Shown here: in pieces, positions 53,156 to 62,795 of the stretch | Numbering within the stretch: the first letter of the stretch is position 1 | How the letters are laid out: every line of letters starts with the position of its first letter | Assembly (NCBI RefSeq): GCF_947500975.1 | Contig: NZ_CANMUE010000001.1 | Span: 404,221-468,220 of the forward strand | Direction of reading: 5' to 3' | Source of the DNA: an uncultured Polaribacter sp. | GTDB taxonomy: Bacteria > Bacteroidota > Bacteroidia > Flavobacteriales > Flavobacteriaceae | Length of the DNA stretch: 64,000 nt | Position numbers and translations under genes: made by a program | Notes under the pieces: model-generated | Seen by the model: the letters and a program-made list of their open reading frames with translations, nothing else | Database searches by the model: none | What the model was told of the DNA's origin: nothing

Positions 53156-55439
53156 AAAAACAGACGCACAACCTCCAGAAAAACTAACAGGAATTCAAAC
53201 TATTGACATTCCAAAATCTGCAGTTGGTGCAAAAGCTATAAAATCTGCATTAGCACATATTAATGATGAAGTTGGTATTATAAAAGGAATTGGGTTATTA
53301 AAAAGCTTAAACCAAAAAAATGGTTTTGATTGCCCAGGTTGCGCTTGGCCAGATCCTGATGCAAAACGTGCTTTTTTAGCTGAATATTGTGAAAATGGAG
53401 CTAAAGCAGTTGCTGAAGAAGCTACAAAAAATAAAGTTTCTCCTTTATTTTTTGCAACGCATTCGGTCAAAGAATTATCTAAATTATCAGATTATGAAAT
53501 TGGTAAAAGTGGACGAATTACCCATCCAATGTATTTGCCGGAAGGTAAAGATAATTATGAAGAAATTTCTTGGAATAATGCGTTTAAAATTATTGGCAAT
53601 GAGTTAAATGCTTTAGATTCTCCTGATGAAGCTATTTTTTATACTTCAGGAAGAACCAGTAATGAAGCTGCTTTTTTATATCAATTATTTGTGCGTCAGT
53701 TTGGTACTAATAATTTACCAGATTGCTCTAACATGTGCCATGAATCTAGTGGCGCAGCACTTTCTGAAACTTTAGGAATTGGCAAAGGCTCTGTTACTTT
53801 AGATGATTTCAACCACACAGATTTGGTAATTGTTATTGGTCAAAACCCAGGAACAAACCATCCAAGGATGTTAACTGCTTTAAGTGAAACTAAAAAGAAA
53901 GGTGGCAAAATTATTACCATAAACCCATTACCCGAAGTTGGTTTACTTAATTATAAAGATCCACAAAATCCTTTAAAATGGATTGGTTCTGGACAAAATT
54001 TAACAGATCTATTTCTACAAATAAAAATTAATGGTGATGTAGCTTTGCTAAAAGTTATCTTAAAATTGATGAAAGAAAAAGAAGATGCTGAGCCATATTC
54101 AGTTTTTAATCATCAATTTATTGAAGAAAAAACAGCAGGTTTAGACATTCTTTTAAAAGATTTAGATAACTATTCAATAAATGAATTACTACCTCAAACG
54201 GGTTTAACTTTAGCCCAAATAAAAGAAGCTACAAACCTAATTATCAACAATGAAAAAATAATTTTTTGTTGGGCAATGGGTTTAACACAACATAAAAATG
54301 GGGTTGATAATATTAGAGAAATCGTAAATATTTTATTATTAAAAGGAAGTATTGGAAAACAAGGTGCAGGAACTTGCCCTGTTCGCGGACATTCTAATGT
54401 TCAAGGAGATAGAACAATGGGAATTTGGGAAAAACCACTTGCTTCTTTTTTAGATAATTTAGAAAAAGAATTCAGTTTTAAAGCGCCAAGAAAACACGGT
54501 TTTGATGTTGTTGATGCCATTGAAGCAATGCATCAAAAAAAGGCAAAAGTATTTTTTGGAATGGGTGGTAATTTTATTTCTGCAACTCCAGATACAGAAT
54601 TTACTGCGGAAGCTTTACAGAATTGTAATTTAACCGTTCAGGTTTCAACTAAATTAAATAGAAGCCATTTGATTCATGGAAAAAAAGCATTGATTTTACC
54701 TTGTTTAGGTCGTTCTGAAAAAGATTTTCAAGCTTCTGGAGAGCAATTTATTTCTGTTGAAAACTCTATGGGAATTGTTCATCAATCTCATGGTCATTTA
54801 GAACCTTGTTCAGAAAAATTATTAAGCGAACCTGCAATAGTAGCTGGTTTAGCAAATGTTACTTTAAAAAATTCAACCACAAATTGGAGTAAACTAATTT
54901 CAAATTACGACTTAATTCGTAATAAAATTGAAGCAACCATTCCGGGTTTTCAAAATTTTAATAAACGAGTTAGAGTTAAAGGAGGTTTTTACCTACCTAA
55001 CAATGCTAGAGAAAATAATTTTGAACCTACTAAAACTGGTAAAGCAAATTTCAGTATCAACAAACCATCAGAAATTAAATTGAAAAAAAATCATTTTTTG
55101 ATGATGACTATAAGAACTCATGATCAATACAACACTACTATTTATGGCTTAAATGATAGGTATAGAGGAGTTTTAAATGAACGTAGAGTGATTTTTATGA
55201 ATCAAGAAGATATGAATTATTTAGGTATAAAAAAGTTAGATTTAGTAGATTTAATAAGTCATTTTAATGATGAAAAAAGAGAAGCAAAAGGTTTTTTAGC
55301 AGTTCCTTATAATATACCTAAACAATGCACAGCAACTTATTTTCCTGAAGCAAACGTACTCGTACCAATAAAAAGCAAAGCTGATATTAGTAATACACCA
55401 ACATCCAAAACAGTAATTATTACCATTCATAAAAGATAA
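53148..55439 (+). CDS. FdhF/YdeP-family molybdopterin oxidoreductase
   Basis: 763 residues. The N-terminus has GFDCPGCAWPDPDAKRAF in place of a [4Fe-4S] motif of true formate dehydrogenases. The catalytic domain includes FYTSGRTSNEAAFLYQLF, DCSNMCHESSGAAL (Cys197 aligns with the Mo-ligand Sec/Cys), QNPGTNHPRMLTAL and GTCPVRGHSNVQGDRTMGI. The C-terminal molydopterin-dinucleotide domain has IYGLNDRYRGVLNERRVIFM. YdeP in Escherichia coli is linked to acid resistance; the true substrate is unknown. It overlaps fdhD by 8 bases and abuts the next gene (TAAATG). Confidence 0.94.
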   Translation: MHKKTDAQPPEKLTGIQTIDIPKSAVGAKAIKSALAHINDEVGIIKGIGLLKSLNQKNGFDCPGCAWPDPDAKRAFLAEYCENGAKAVAEEATKNKVSPLFFATHSVKELSKLSDYEIGKSGRITHPMYLPEGKDNYEEISWNNAFKIIGNELNALDSPDEAIFYTSGRTSNEAAFLYQLFVRQFGTNNLPDCSNMCHESSGAALSETLGIGKGSVTLDDFNHTDLVIVIGQNPGTNHPRMLTALSETKKKGGKIITINPLPEVGLLNYKDPQNPLKWIGSGQNLTDLFLQIKINGDVALLKVILKLMKEKEDAEPYSVFNHQFIEEKTAGLDILLKDLDNYSINELLPQTGLTLAQIKEATNLIINNEKIIFCWAMGLTQHKNGVDNIREIVNILLLKGSIGKQGAGTCPVRGHSNVQGDRTMGIWEKPLASFLDNLEKEFSFKAPRKHGFDVVDAIEAMHQKKAKVFFGMGGNFISATPDTEFTAEALQNCNLTVQVSTKLNRSHLIHGKKALILPCLGRSEKDFQASGEQFISVENSMGIVHQSHGHLEPCSEKLLSEPAIVAGLANVTLKNSTTNWSKLISNYDLIRNKIEATIPGFQNFNKRVRVKGGFYLPNNARENNFEPTKTGKANFSINKPSEIKLKKNHFLMMTIRTHDQYNTTIYGLNDRYRGVLNERRVIFMNQEDMNYLGIKKLDLVDLISHFNDEKREAKGFLAVPYNIPKQCTATYFPEANVLVPIKSKADISNTPTSKTVIITIHKR

Positions 55440-56981
55440 ATGAAAAAGTATATTTTAATATTTACAATCACGGTTATTAGCCAGTTCTCACTTGCTCAAA
55501 ACGACATTATCCCTGAAATAAAAACTCAAAAAGGTTTTGCCAAAATTAATTTTCTTTCGATTAATATGCCAGAAACCTCAATTGTAAATGAAGCAAATAT
55601 GGGGTTTACAGGAATTCATTATAATTTAATGCTAAATGACTGGGCCTATGCTGGTGTAGGTATCTACGGTGCTGTTAGCGGAGAAAGAGGTGGTTTTTTT
55701 ACTTTGGGTATAAATGCTGGTATAAAAAAACACATAACCGATCGTTTTTATACAGACGCTGGTTTTCACTTTGGTGGTGGTGGTGGTGCATCAGCACCAG
55801 ATGGTGGTGGCGCATTTATTTTACCTCATTTTAATTTAGGCTATGATTTTAATACTTTTTCAATAAATTCAGGTTGGAGTTATGTTGATTTTTTTGATGG
55901 TGGAGAAATTAAAGGACATCAATTAAATATTGGTATAGAAATTCCTTTAGATTATGATCATGCAAATTATAATTCATCAGAAAGTGAGTATGATTTTGAT
56001 GAATTAAAAAAGTCTGATTGGAATATACCTACCAAAAGAAATTCTTTAATGTTTCATGCAAATAACTTAAAAATTAAAGGAAATACGCAACAATCAAGTG
56101 GTGTAAAATATAATGGAGAAACCATACGATTAGCAGGTTTTGAATTTGCCTCTTACCTAACAGAAAATTGGTTTGCTTTTGTAAAGGTTGATGGTGCTTA
56201 CGATGGTATAAAAGCGGGTTATATGGATGTTTTTTTAGGTGGCGGATATCACTATGCTTTTAACAAAAACAGGACTAACATTATAGCCAAATTTGGTGTT
56301 GGAGCTGGCGGTGGTGGCGGAATTGACACAAAAGGAGGTTTTTTAATTTATCCTGATATATCTATTGAGCAAAAATTATTTAACGATCTTTTTATCGCAA
56401 TTAATACAGGTTATGTAATGTCTACAAATTCAGATGTTTTTACTTCTTCTTATGGTATAGGACTTAAATATTATGTTGAAAGAAGTGGCATTATTTCAAA
56501 CAAAAATATATTTTCAAAAGGAATATTTAAAGGGCTAAATGTAATTGTAAAACAAGATGTTTATATAAATGCAGACAGAGATGCTATCTCAGCTGAAAAT
56601 ATGCATCAAATATCTTTACAAGTAAATTTAGATATAAATAAAAACCTATATGTAGCTGGTCAAACATCATTTGCTAATTTTGGAAATGCCGGAGCTTATG
56701 CAGAAGGTATTGTAGGTTTAGGTGCAAAAACAAATCCGATTTTAAATGATAAAGCAACCCTTTTTGTACAAACTTTAGCTGGTGCTGCTGGAGGTGGCGG
56801 CATTAGTACTGGCGAAGGTTTGATTGTAAAACCTAGCGCAGGTTTAAATTATCAAATAAATAATAATCTTGGTATTAGAAGTGCTGTTGGATTTGTAAAA
56901 GCAAAAGGAGGTAATTTAAGTAGTCCCTTTGTGAATTTTGGTATTAACTATCATTTAGCATTTCTAAAAATGAATAAATGA
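55440..56981 (+). CDS. Glycine-rich outer-membrane protein with three internal repeats
   Basis: 513 residues with signal peptide MKKYILIFTITVISQFSLAQ. Three ~115-residue units are visible at about 53-171, 233-346 and 391-506. Each has alternating beta-strands and a glycine cluster followed by G-x-x-x-x-P: HFGGGGGASAPDGGGAFILP, GVGAGGGGGIDTKGGFLIYP and LAGAAGGGGISTGEGLIVKP. Each also ends in a strand such as LNIGIEIPL, GIGLKYYV or NFGINYHL. This suggests a beta-barrel built by triplication. I do not recognise the family. Its ATG follows the oxidoreductase stop with no gap, so the two are coupled; a shared role is inferred only. Confidence 0.8.
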   Translation: MKKYILIFTITVISQFSLAQNDIIPEIKTQKGFAKINFLSINMPETSIVNEANMGFTGIHYNLMLNDWAYAGVGIYGAVSGERGGFFTLGINAGIKKHITDRFYTDAGFHFGGGGGASAPDGGGAFILPHFNLGYDFNTFSINSGWSYVDFFDGGEIKGHQLNIGIEIPLDYDHANYNSSESEYDFDELKKSDWNIPTKRNSLMFHANNLKIKGNTQQSSGVKYNGETIRLAGFEFASYLTENWFAFVKVDGAYDGIKAGYMDVFLGGGYHYAFNKNRTNIIAKFGVGAGGGGGIDTKGGFLIYPDISIEQKLFNDLFIAINTGYVMSTNSDVFTSSYGIGLKYYVERSGIISNKNIFSKGIFKGLNVIVKQDVYINADRDAISAENMHQISLQVNLDINKNLYVAGQTSFANFGNAGAYAEGIVGLGAKTNPILNDKATLFVQTLAGAAGGGGISTGEGLIVKPSAGLNYQINNNLGIRSAVGFVKAKGGNLSSPFVNFGINYHLAFLKMNK

Positions 56982-57076
56982 TGTACTTATAATATCTCTT
57001 AATATCTTAAAGCATTATCCAAGAGATTTACATTGGTAAATAAAAAATTATATTGCAATTAATAAACAACTAACTT

Positions 57077-58876
57077 ATGATTAATTTAAGCACACTAGAT
57101 TATATTTTAATTTTCACTTTTTTTGCGATAACACTTTCCATTGGAATTTATGTTTCTAAAAAATCTGGGAAAAATTCTACTGAGTTTTTTCTTTCTGGTA
57201 GAACCATGCCTTGGTGGTTATTAGGAATATCTATGGTTGCCACAACTTTTTCTACAGATACACCAAATTTTGTAACAGATATTGTTAGAAAAGATGGAGT
57301 ATCTTCTAATTGGATGTGGTGGGCTTTTTTAATTACTGGTTTATTAACTGTTTTTGTGTATGCAAAACTATGGAGAAAATCAAATGTAAAAACTGATATC
57401 GAATTTTATGAATTACGATATGGAGGAAAACCTGCAAAGTTTTTAAGAGCTTTTAGAGCACTTTACCTGGGATTACTTTTTAACGTATTTGCAATGGCTG
57501 GTGTAACTTTAGCCGCAATAAAAATTGGAAGTATTATGTTAGGTTTACAACCTTGGGAAACTATTATTTATGCAGGTTCTGTAACTGTAATATTTAGCGC
57601 CCTTGGTGGTTTTAAAGGGGTTGTTTACACAGATTTTTTATTGTTTTTTGTTGCGATGTCTGGTGCTATAGGGGCAGCATATTACTTGGTTAATTTACCT
57701 GAAGTTGGAGGAATTGACGCTTTAATATCACATAAAAACGTAGTTAACAAATTATCAATTTTACCTGATTTTAATAATACAGAAGCTGTTATTACTTTAT
57801 TAATAATTCCTTTATCTGTACAATGGTGGAGCTCATGGTATCCTGGCGCAGAACCAGGTGGTGGAGGTTATATTGCTCAAAGAATGCTAGCTGCAAAAGA
57901 TGAAAACCATGCAATTGGGGCTACTTTTTTCTTTAATATTATGCATTATGCTTTACGTCCATGGCCTTGGATTTTAGTGGCATTGGCTTCATTAATTATC
58001 TATCCAGACATTGCAAGTATTCAAGAAGCTTTTCCTAATATTTCTCAAGATAAACTTGGGCATGATTTAGCCTATTCAGCAATGCTAACAAAACTACCAA
58101 GTGGTTTATTGGGGTTAGTTTTAGCATCATTAATAGCAGCTTATATGTCAACAATTTCTACACATTTAAATTGGGGATCATCCTATATTGTAAATGATTT
58201 TTATAAACAGCAGATAAATAAAAGTGCATCAGAAAAAGAATTAGTTTCTGTTGGAAGAGTTTCAACAGTTATACTAATGATTTTAAGTGCATTATTCGCT
58301 TTATACTTGCAAAATGCAAAACAACTTTTTGATATTATTATAATGTTTGGAGCAGGAACTGGATTAATATTTATTTTAAGATGGTTTTGGTGGCGTATAA
58401 ATGCTTGGAGTGAAATTTCAGCAATGATCGTTTCTGGTATTATTTCTTTAGTGTTTTCTTCACAAACAATAAGTAATAGTTTTTTTGGAACCGAAGGATA
58501 TATGCCAAGTTGGGCCAAATTTCCAATGGTTGTTTTATTAACAACAATTATATGGATTGTAGTTACTTATTTAACAAAACCAGAAAGTAATGAGGTACTT
58601 GAAAATTTCTATTTAAAAACTGAGCCAGGTGGGCCAGGTTGGAAAAAAATTATAAACTCAGTAAAACTAAAATCTAAAAAAGATACTGCTTGGAATGTGC
58701 CTTCAGGTATATTAGCAATGCTTTTGGGTTGTATATTAATTTATAGCTGCATGTTTGCAACTGGATATTGGATTTATGGAGAAACTCAATTAGCTATAAT
58801 TATTTCATTTATAGCCTTAATAGCTATGATTTTTCTAATAAAAACTTGGAAAAAAATAAAAGGTACATTTTTCTAA
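57077..58876 (+). CDS. Sodium:solute symporter (SSS family)
   Basis: 599 residues, about 13-14 membrane segments. TEFFLSGRTMPWWLLGISMVATTFSTDTPNFVTDIV (read as two motifs: FLSGRTMPWW and ATTFSTDTPNF) is the usual Na+ site region. Also seen are FSALGGFKGVVYTDFLLFF, the AAYMSTISTHLNWGSSYIVNDFYK hinge and GGGGYIAQRMLAAKDENHA. Substrate unknown. It is 95 bases after the outer-membrane protein and is probably a separate unit; it is unlike the other SSS gene at 36-37.8 kb in lacking the coiled insertion. Confidence 0.92.
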   Translation: MINLSTLDYILIFTFFAITLSIGIYVSKKSGKNSTEFFLSGRTMPWWLLGISMVATTFSTDTPNFVTDIVRKDGVSSNWMWWAFLITGLLTVFVYAKLWRKSNVKTDIEFYELRYGGKPAKFLRAFRALYLGLLFNVFAMAGVTLAAIKIGSIMLGLQPWETIIYAGSVTVIFSALGGFKGVVYTDFLLFFVAMSGAIGAAYYLVNLPEVGGIDALISHKNVVNKLSILPDFNNTEAVITLLIIPLSVQWWSSWYPGAEPGGGGYIAQRMLAAKDENHAIGATFFFNIMHYALRPWPWILVALASLIIYPDIASIQEAFPNISQDKLGHDLAYSAMLTKLPSGLLGLVLASLIAAYMSTISTHLNWGSSYIVNDFYKQQINKSASEKELVSVGRVSTVILMILSALFALYLQNAKQLFDIIIMFGAGTGLIFILRWFWWRINAWSEISAMIVSGIISLVFSSQTISNSFFGTEGYMPSWAKFPMVVLLTTIIWIVVTYLTKPESNEVLENFYLKTEPGGPGWKKIINSVKLKSKKDTAWNVPSGILAMLLGCILIYSCMFATGYWIYGETQLAIIISFIALIAMIFLIKTWKKIKGTFF

Positions 58877-59169
58877 AAAAATGTTTTATAGTTCTCTTTA
58901 ATATATAATCATACTCCATAAAACTAAGGTTGAAATAAATTTTATTTGTAAATGTTATAACCTTTTATAAAATGTAGGTTATAACGTTTAGAATAAAATC
59001 TTTTATAATGCTATAAAAGAGCTTTCATCTTTTGTAAATATTTTAATTACAAAGTTAACATAAATTGTTTGTAAAATTTGTCCATAAAAAAAGCCTTTGC
59101 AAATTGCAAAGGCTTTTAAAATTTATAGATACCTACAATGGTGTAGGATTCACAACTAATTAGAAATTA
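58877..59169. other. Intergenic stretch between the SSS gene and rpsA (convergent)
   Basis: About 293 bases without a coding frame. It contains an imperfect 12-base inverted repeat, AATGTTATAACC at 58951-58962 against GGTTATAACGTT at 58977-58988, possibly a hairpin for the symporter transcript although no T tract follows. It also holds the rpsA terminator at 59089-59117. Confidence 0.5.
59089..59117. terminator. Terminator of rpsA
   Basis: AAAAGCCTTTGCAA at 59089-59102 pairs with TTGCAAAGGCTTTT at 59104-59117; the tip bases form the loop in practice. It lies ~50 bases beyond the leftward rpsA stop and could also serve the convergent symporter gene. Confidence 0.8.
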
Positions 59170-61011
59170 TTATTTCTTTTTTGCTGCATTTTCCATTTTC
59201 TTTTTTAAATCTGCAAGACCACCAATATCACCTAAGGTAGTTTTTTCTGCATCTGCTGCTTTTTGAACTGCTGCTTTTACATTTTTCTTTTCTTGCTCTT
59301 TAAAGATAGACGTATGAGAAACTACTACTCTTCTGTATTCTTTAGAGAATTCTAAAACTACAAATTTAAGTGTTTCACCTTTACCCAATTTAGTACCATC
59401 TTCTTTTTCTAAGAATCTACTTGGTGCAAAACCTTCTACTCCATCAGCAAAAGTTACAACTGCTCCTTTATCATTCTTATCTTTAACAACACCTTCATGA
59501 ACAGAACCTATTGTGTAAGTTTCTTCATGAGCATCCCAAGGATTTTCTTGTGTTTGTTTATGTCCTAAATTAAGTTTTCTGTTATCAACATCTAATTCTA
59601 AAACCTGAACTTCTAGTTTGTCACCTACAGTCACAAAATCTGAAGGATGTTTCACTTTCTTAGTCCAAGATAAATCAGAAATATAAACTAAACCATCAAT
59701 TCCTTCTTCTAACTCTACAAACACACCAAAGTTTGTGTAATTTCTTACAGTACCAGTATGTGTAGAACCTACTGGGAATTTAGTTGTAATATCTGTCCAA
59801 GGATCCGGGTGTAATTGTTTGATACCTAAAGACATTTTACGGTCTTCTCTATCTAAAGTTAAAACTTGCGCTTCAACTTTATCACCAACTTTTACGAAAT
59901 CTTGTGCAGAACGTAAATGAGTTGACCAAGACATTTCAGAAACGTGAATCAATCCTTCTACTCCTTGTTCTACTTCAACAAACGCACCATAATCAGCAAT
60001 TACAACTACTTCACCTGTTACTTTATCACCAATTTTTAAATCAGTATTTAAAGCTTCCCAAGGATGAGCAGATAATTGTTTTAATCCTAATTGAATTCTA
60101 GATTTGTTATCATCAAAATCTAAAATTACAACGTTTAATTTTTGATCTAATTCTACAACCTCATTTGGATGGTTGATTCTAGACCAAGATAAATCAGTAA
60201 TATGTACTAATCCATCAACACCACCTAAATCAACAAAGACACCATAAGAAGTAATATTTTTAACAATACCTTCTAATACTTGTCCTTTTTCTAATTGACC
60301 AATAATTTCTTTTTTCTGTAATTCAATATCAGCTTCAATAAGAGCTTTATGAGATACAACAACGTTTTTAAATTCGTGGTTGATTTTCACAACTTTGAAT
60401 TCCATTGTTTTCTCTACATATTGATCGTAATCTCTAATTGGCTTAACATCAATTTGAGAACCTGGTAAGAATGCTTCGATTCCGAAAACATCTACAATCA
60501 TACCACCTCTTGTTCTACATTTAACAAAACCATTAACTACTTCTCCAGTTTCATGAGCATTGTTAACACGCTCCCAAGCTTTAATTACTCTTGCTTTTTT
60601 GTGAGATAATACTAATTGACCAGAAGAATCTTCTCTTTTATCAACCAATACTTCTACTTTATCTCCTTCAGCTAAACCTTGGTTGTAACGAAATTCGTTT
60701 AAAGAAATAACTCCTTCAGATTTAGAGTTGATATCGATGATTGCATCTCTATCAGTAATTCTGATTACAGTTCCTTCAATTACATCACGTTCGTTTACAA
60801 AACCTACAGTTCCTTCTAACGCTTTTTCAAAAGCTTCTAATTTTGCTTCATCAACAGCTTCAATACCTTGTTCGTATTTGTGCCAGTTAAAATCTGCTAA
60901 AAATTGTTCAGTATTTACAGTTTCTTCAACTGTTTCAACTACAGGAGTTGCAGTTTCTTGTACTTCAGCAGCAACTACTTGCTCTTCAGTGTTTTTTGTT
61001 TCTTCAGACAT
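59170..61011 (-). CDS. rpsA: 30S ribosomal protein S1
   Basis: 613 residues with an acidic N-terminal leader (EETKNTEEQVVAAEVQETA) and six S1 domains beginning near residues 72, 155, 240, 327, 414 and 498. Domains 3-5 have the strong pattern G-x-V-x-x-I-x-x-Y-G-x-F-V (ITSYGVFVDLGGVDGLVHI, IADYGAFVEVEQGVEGLIHV, YTNFGVFVELEEGIDGLVYI). S1 delivers mRNA to the 30S subunit, important here because most genes lack Shine-Dalgarno sequences. A ~118-base leader precedes it. Confidence 0.97.
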   Translation of the reverse strand: MSEETKNTEEQVVAAEVQETATPVVETVEETVNTEQFLADFNWHKYEQGIEAVDEAKLEAFEKALEGTVGFVNERDVIEGTVIRITDRDAIIDINSKSEGVISLNEFRYNQGLAEGDKVEVLVDKREDSSGQLVLSHKKARVIKAWERVNNAHETGEVVNGFVKCRTRGGMIVDVFGIEAFLPGSQIDVKPIRDYDQYVEKTMEFKVVKINHEFKNVVVSHKALIEADIELQKKEIIGQLEKGQVLEGIVKNITSYGVFVDLGGVDGLVHITDLSWSRINHPNEVVELDQKLNVVILDFDDNKSRIQLGLKQLSAHPWEALNTDLKIGDKVTGEVVVIADYGAFVEVEQGVEGLIHVSEMSWSTHLRSAQDFVKVGDKVEAQVLTLDREDRKMSLGIKQLHPDPWTDITTKFPVGSTHTGTVRNYTNFGVFVELEEGIDGLVYISDLSWTKKVKHPSDFVTVGDKLEVQVLELDVDNRKLNLGHKQTQENPWDAHEETYTIGSVHEGVVKDKNDKGAVVTFADGVEGFAPSRFLEKEDGTKLGKGETLKFVVLEFSKEYRRVVVSHTSIFKEQEKKNVKAAVQKAADAEKTTLGDIGGLADLKKKMENAAKKK

Positions 61012-61134
61012 GTGTCTAAAATAATTTTGTATCTTATTGTTATCCAGATTTTTAACGATAAAAACGCAAAGAGTTGTTTTTATAAATTGTTTTATTTAAT
61101 TCCTTTTATAAATCTGTTATCGTAAAAAGGAGTG

Positions 61135-61142
61135 CAAATTTA
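61135..61142 (-). promoter_or_regulatory. -7 box for rpsA
   Basis: The minus strand reads TAAATTTG at 61142-61135, a full TAnnTTTG match. It implies a leader of nearly 120 bases, longer than elsewhere in the window, where autoregulation by S1 could act. No clear TTTG at -33. Confidence 0.45.
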
Positions 61143-61212
61143 CAAAATTTTGTTGATTATTAAGTATTTAGAATTAAATTATTATTCTTTTTATTCTTGA
61201 TAATCAAAAAAC

Positions 61213-61220
61213 TACCTTTG
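61213..61220 (+). promoter_or_regulatory. -7 box for queE
   Basis: TACCTTTG is a full TAnnTTTG match 36 bases before the ATG at 61257. No TTTG at the usual -33 distance. Confidence 0.45.
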
Positions 61221-61256
61221 CATTTTTTAAAACCTTTTTGGTTGATATTAATGTAG

Positions 61257-61886
61257 ATGGATAAAGAAACAAAAGATTTAGTAGACAAAGGGATAATGCT
61301 TCCACTTATGGAAGAATTTTATACAATTCAAGGTGAAGGTTCGCATACAGGAACCGCTGCTTATTTTATAAGAGTTGGTGGTTGCGATGTAGGTTGTCAT
61401 TGGTGTGATGTAAAAGAAAGTTGGAATGCAGATTTACATCCACCTACTTTAGCAAACACAATTGTGCAAAATGTAAAAAAATACGCTAATACTGTTGTTA
61501 TTACTGGTGGTGAACCTTTAATGTGGTCAATGGATTTTATAACTAATTTACTTCAAAAAGAGAATATCAAAACACATATAGAAACCTCAGGTGCTTATTC
61601 TTTTTCTGGTAAATGGGATTGGTTTTGTCTTTCACCTAAGAAAACAAAATTACCTTTAGCCGAAGTATACCCACATGCAGATGAATTAAAAATGATTATT
61701 CATAATAGATCAGATTTTGATTTTGCTGAAGAACAAGCTGCAAAAGTTGGTGAAAAATGTCAACTTTTTTTACAACCTGAATGGAGTAAAAAAGAAAAAA
61801 TGACAGAAGAAATTGTAGATTATGTAATGAAAAATCCTAAGTGGAAAATTTCTTTACAAACTCATAAATATCTAAATATACCTTAA
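61257..61886 (+). CDS. queE: 7-carboxy-7-deazaguanine synthase
   Basis: 209 residues of the radical-SAM superfamily. The [4Fe-4S] cysteines are C43, C47 and C50 in GGCDVGCHWCDV (Cx3Cx2C); TIQGEGSHTG is upstream and VITGGEPLMW, HIETSGAYSF and FCLSPKKTKLP follow. It makes the 7-deazaguanine base precursor of queuosine in tRNA. Other queuosine genes (queC, queD, queF) are not in the window. It is divergent from rpsA and monocistronic. Confidence 0.95.
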   Translation: MDKETKDLVDKGIMLPLMEEFYTIQGEGSHTGTAAYFIRVGGCDVGCHWCDVKESWNADLHPPTLANTIVQNVKKYANTVVITGGEPLMWSMDFITNLLQKENIKTHIETSGAYSFSGKWDWFCLSPKKTKLPLAEVYPHADELKMIIHNRSDFDFAEEQAAKVGEKCQLFLQPEWSKKEKMTEEIVDYVMKNPKWKISLQTHKYLNIP

Positions 61887-61940
61887 AACATAATATTTTC
61901 AACTTTAAAATGATAAACGATTCTGTTTATCTTTATTTGA

Positions 61941-62084
61941 AGCTATTTCCTGTTTTCCACTATATCTTTTTTATGCGAAATTTATTTCAGCATCTTATAT
62001 TTAGTGAAAAACAATATGATTATTTTAAAATTTATTGAATAAAGTTGGCATAAAAAAGGATGCCGTTTCAACCAGGGCTAAACT
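61941..62084. repeat. Intergenic repeat element, copy B
   Basis: 144 bases. It begins AGCTATTTCCTGTTTTCCAC and TATATCTTTTTTATG, and ends ATAAAAAAGGATGCCGTTTC then AACCAGGGCTAAACT. Both ends closely match copy A at 37894-38060, while the middle (about 80 bases) is unrelated. The ends can partly pair. It lies between queE and the convergent cmk gene. Confidence 0.75.
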
Positions 62085-62104
62085 AGTTTATTCATTTTTA
62101 GCCT

Positions 62105-62794
62105 CTAAGAAAATTTTCTATCTACTAAAGCACAAATTCTATCAAACTGTTCTGTAATTCCCATATCTGAATTATCAAATTCAATTGCATCATCAGCTTT
62201 AATTAATGGAGAATCTTTTCTAGTAGAATCTATCCTATCTCGCTCTTGTACATTAAAAAGAATTTCATCAAAACTAACATTATCTCCTCTGTCTAACAAT
62301 TCTTTATACCTTCTTGTAGCTCTTTTATCTGCAGAAGCCGTCATAAATAATTTTAAATCAGCCTTAGGAAAAACTACTGTTCCTATATCTCTACCATCCA
62401 TAACAACTCCACCATTCACTCCCATTTTCTGTTGCTCAGCAACTAACTTTTTTCTAACTTCAGATATAGCAGCAACTTTACTTACCAATTGTGATACTTC
62501 TAAAGTTCTTATTTCATTTTCAACATTAACTCCATTCAAAAACATTTCTGCAAAACCAAATTCTTTATTAAAGTTAAAAGACAAAGTAATATTTTCTAGA
62601 TTATTAACAAGCTCTTCAATATTTAAAAAAGCTTTACTTACAAAATTATTATTTTTTGCAAATAATGTAACGGCTCTATACATAGCACCAGAATCTACAT
62701 AAATGTAATTATACTTGTTAGCTATTAATTTAGCAATAGTACTTTTTCCTGTTGAAGAAAAACCATCAATTGCAATAGTAATTTTATTATTCAT
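62105..62794 (-). CDS. cmk: Cytidylate kinase
   Basis: 229 residues, the bacterial length with the CMP-binding insertion. The P-loop is AIDGFSSTGKSTIA near residue 10; YVDSGAMYRAVT, DGRDIGTVVFPKADLKLFMT and RRYKELLDRG follow. It phosphorylates CMP/dCMP. Its ATG lies 1 base after the porQ stop, so the two are cotranscribed. The pairing of cmk with porQ recurs in Flavobacteria. Confidence 0.96.
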   Translation of the reverse strand: MNNKITIAIDGFSSTGKSTIAKLIANKYNYIYVDSGAMYRAVTLFAKNNNFVSKAFLNIEELVNNLENITLSFNFNKEFGFAEMFLNGVNVENEIRTLEVSQLVSKVAAISEVRKKLVAEQQKMGVNGGVVMDGRDIGTVVFPKADLKLFMTASADKRATRRYKELLDRGDNVSFDEILFNVQERDRIDSTRKDSPLIKADDAIEFDNSDMGITEQFDRICALVDRKFS

Positions 62795-62795
62795 A

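Noticed and set aside
58951..58988. Inverted repeat as a terminator of the SSS gene
   Set aside because: Only 12 bases with one wobble and no T tract; kept as a note in the intergenic entry rather than called.
60728..61125. Overlapping rightward frames antisense to the 5' end of rpsA
   Set aside because: Cys/Ser-rich translations typical of reversed Glu/Thr-rich sequence; rpsA is certain here.
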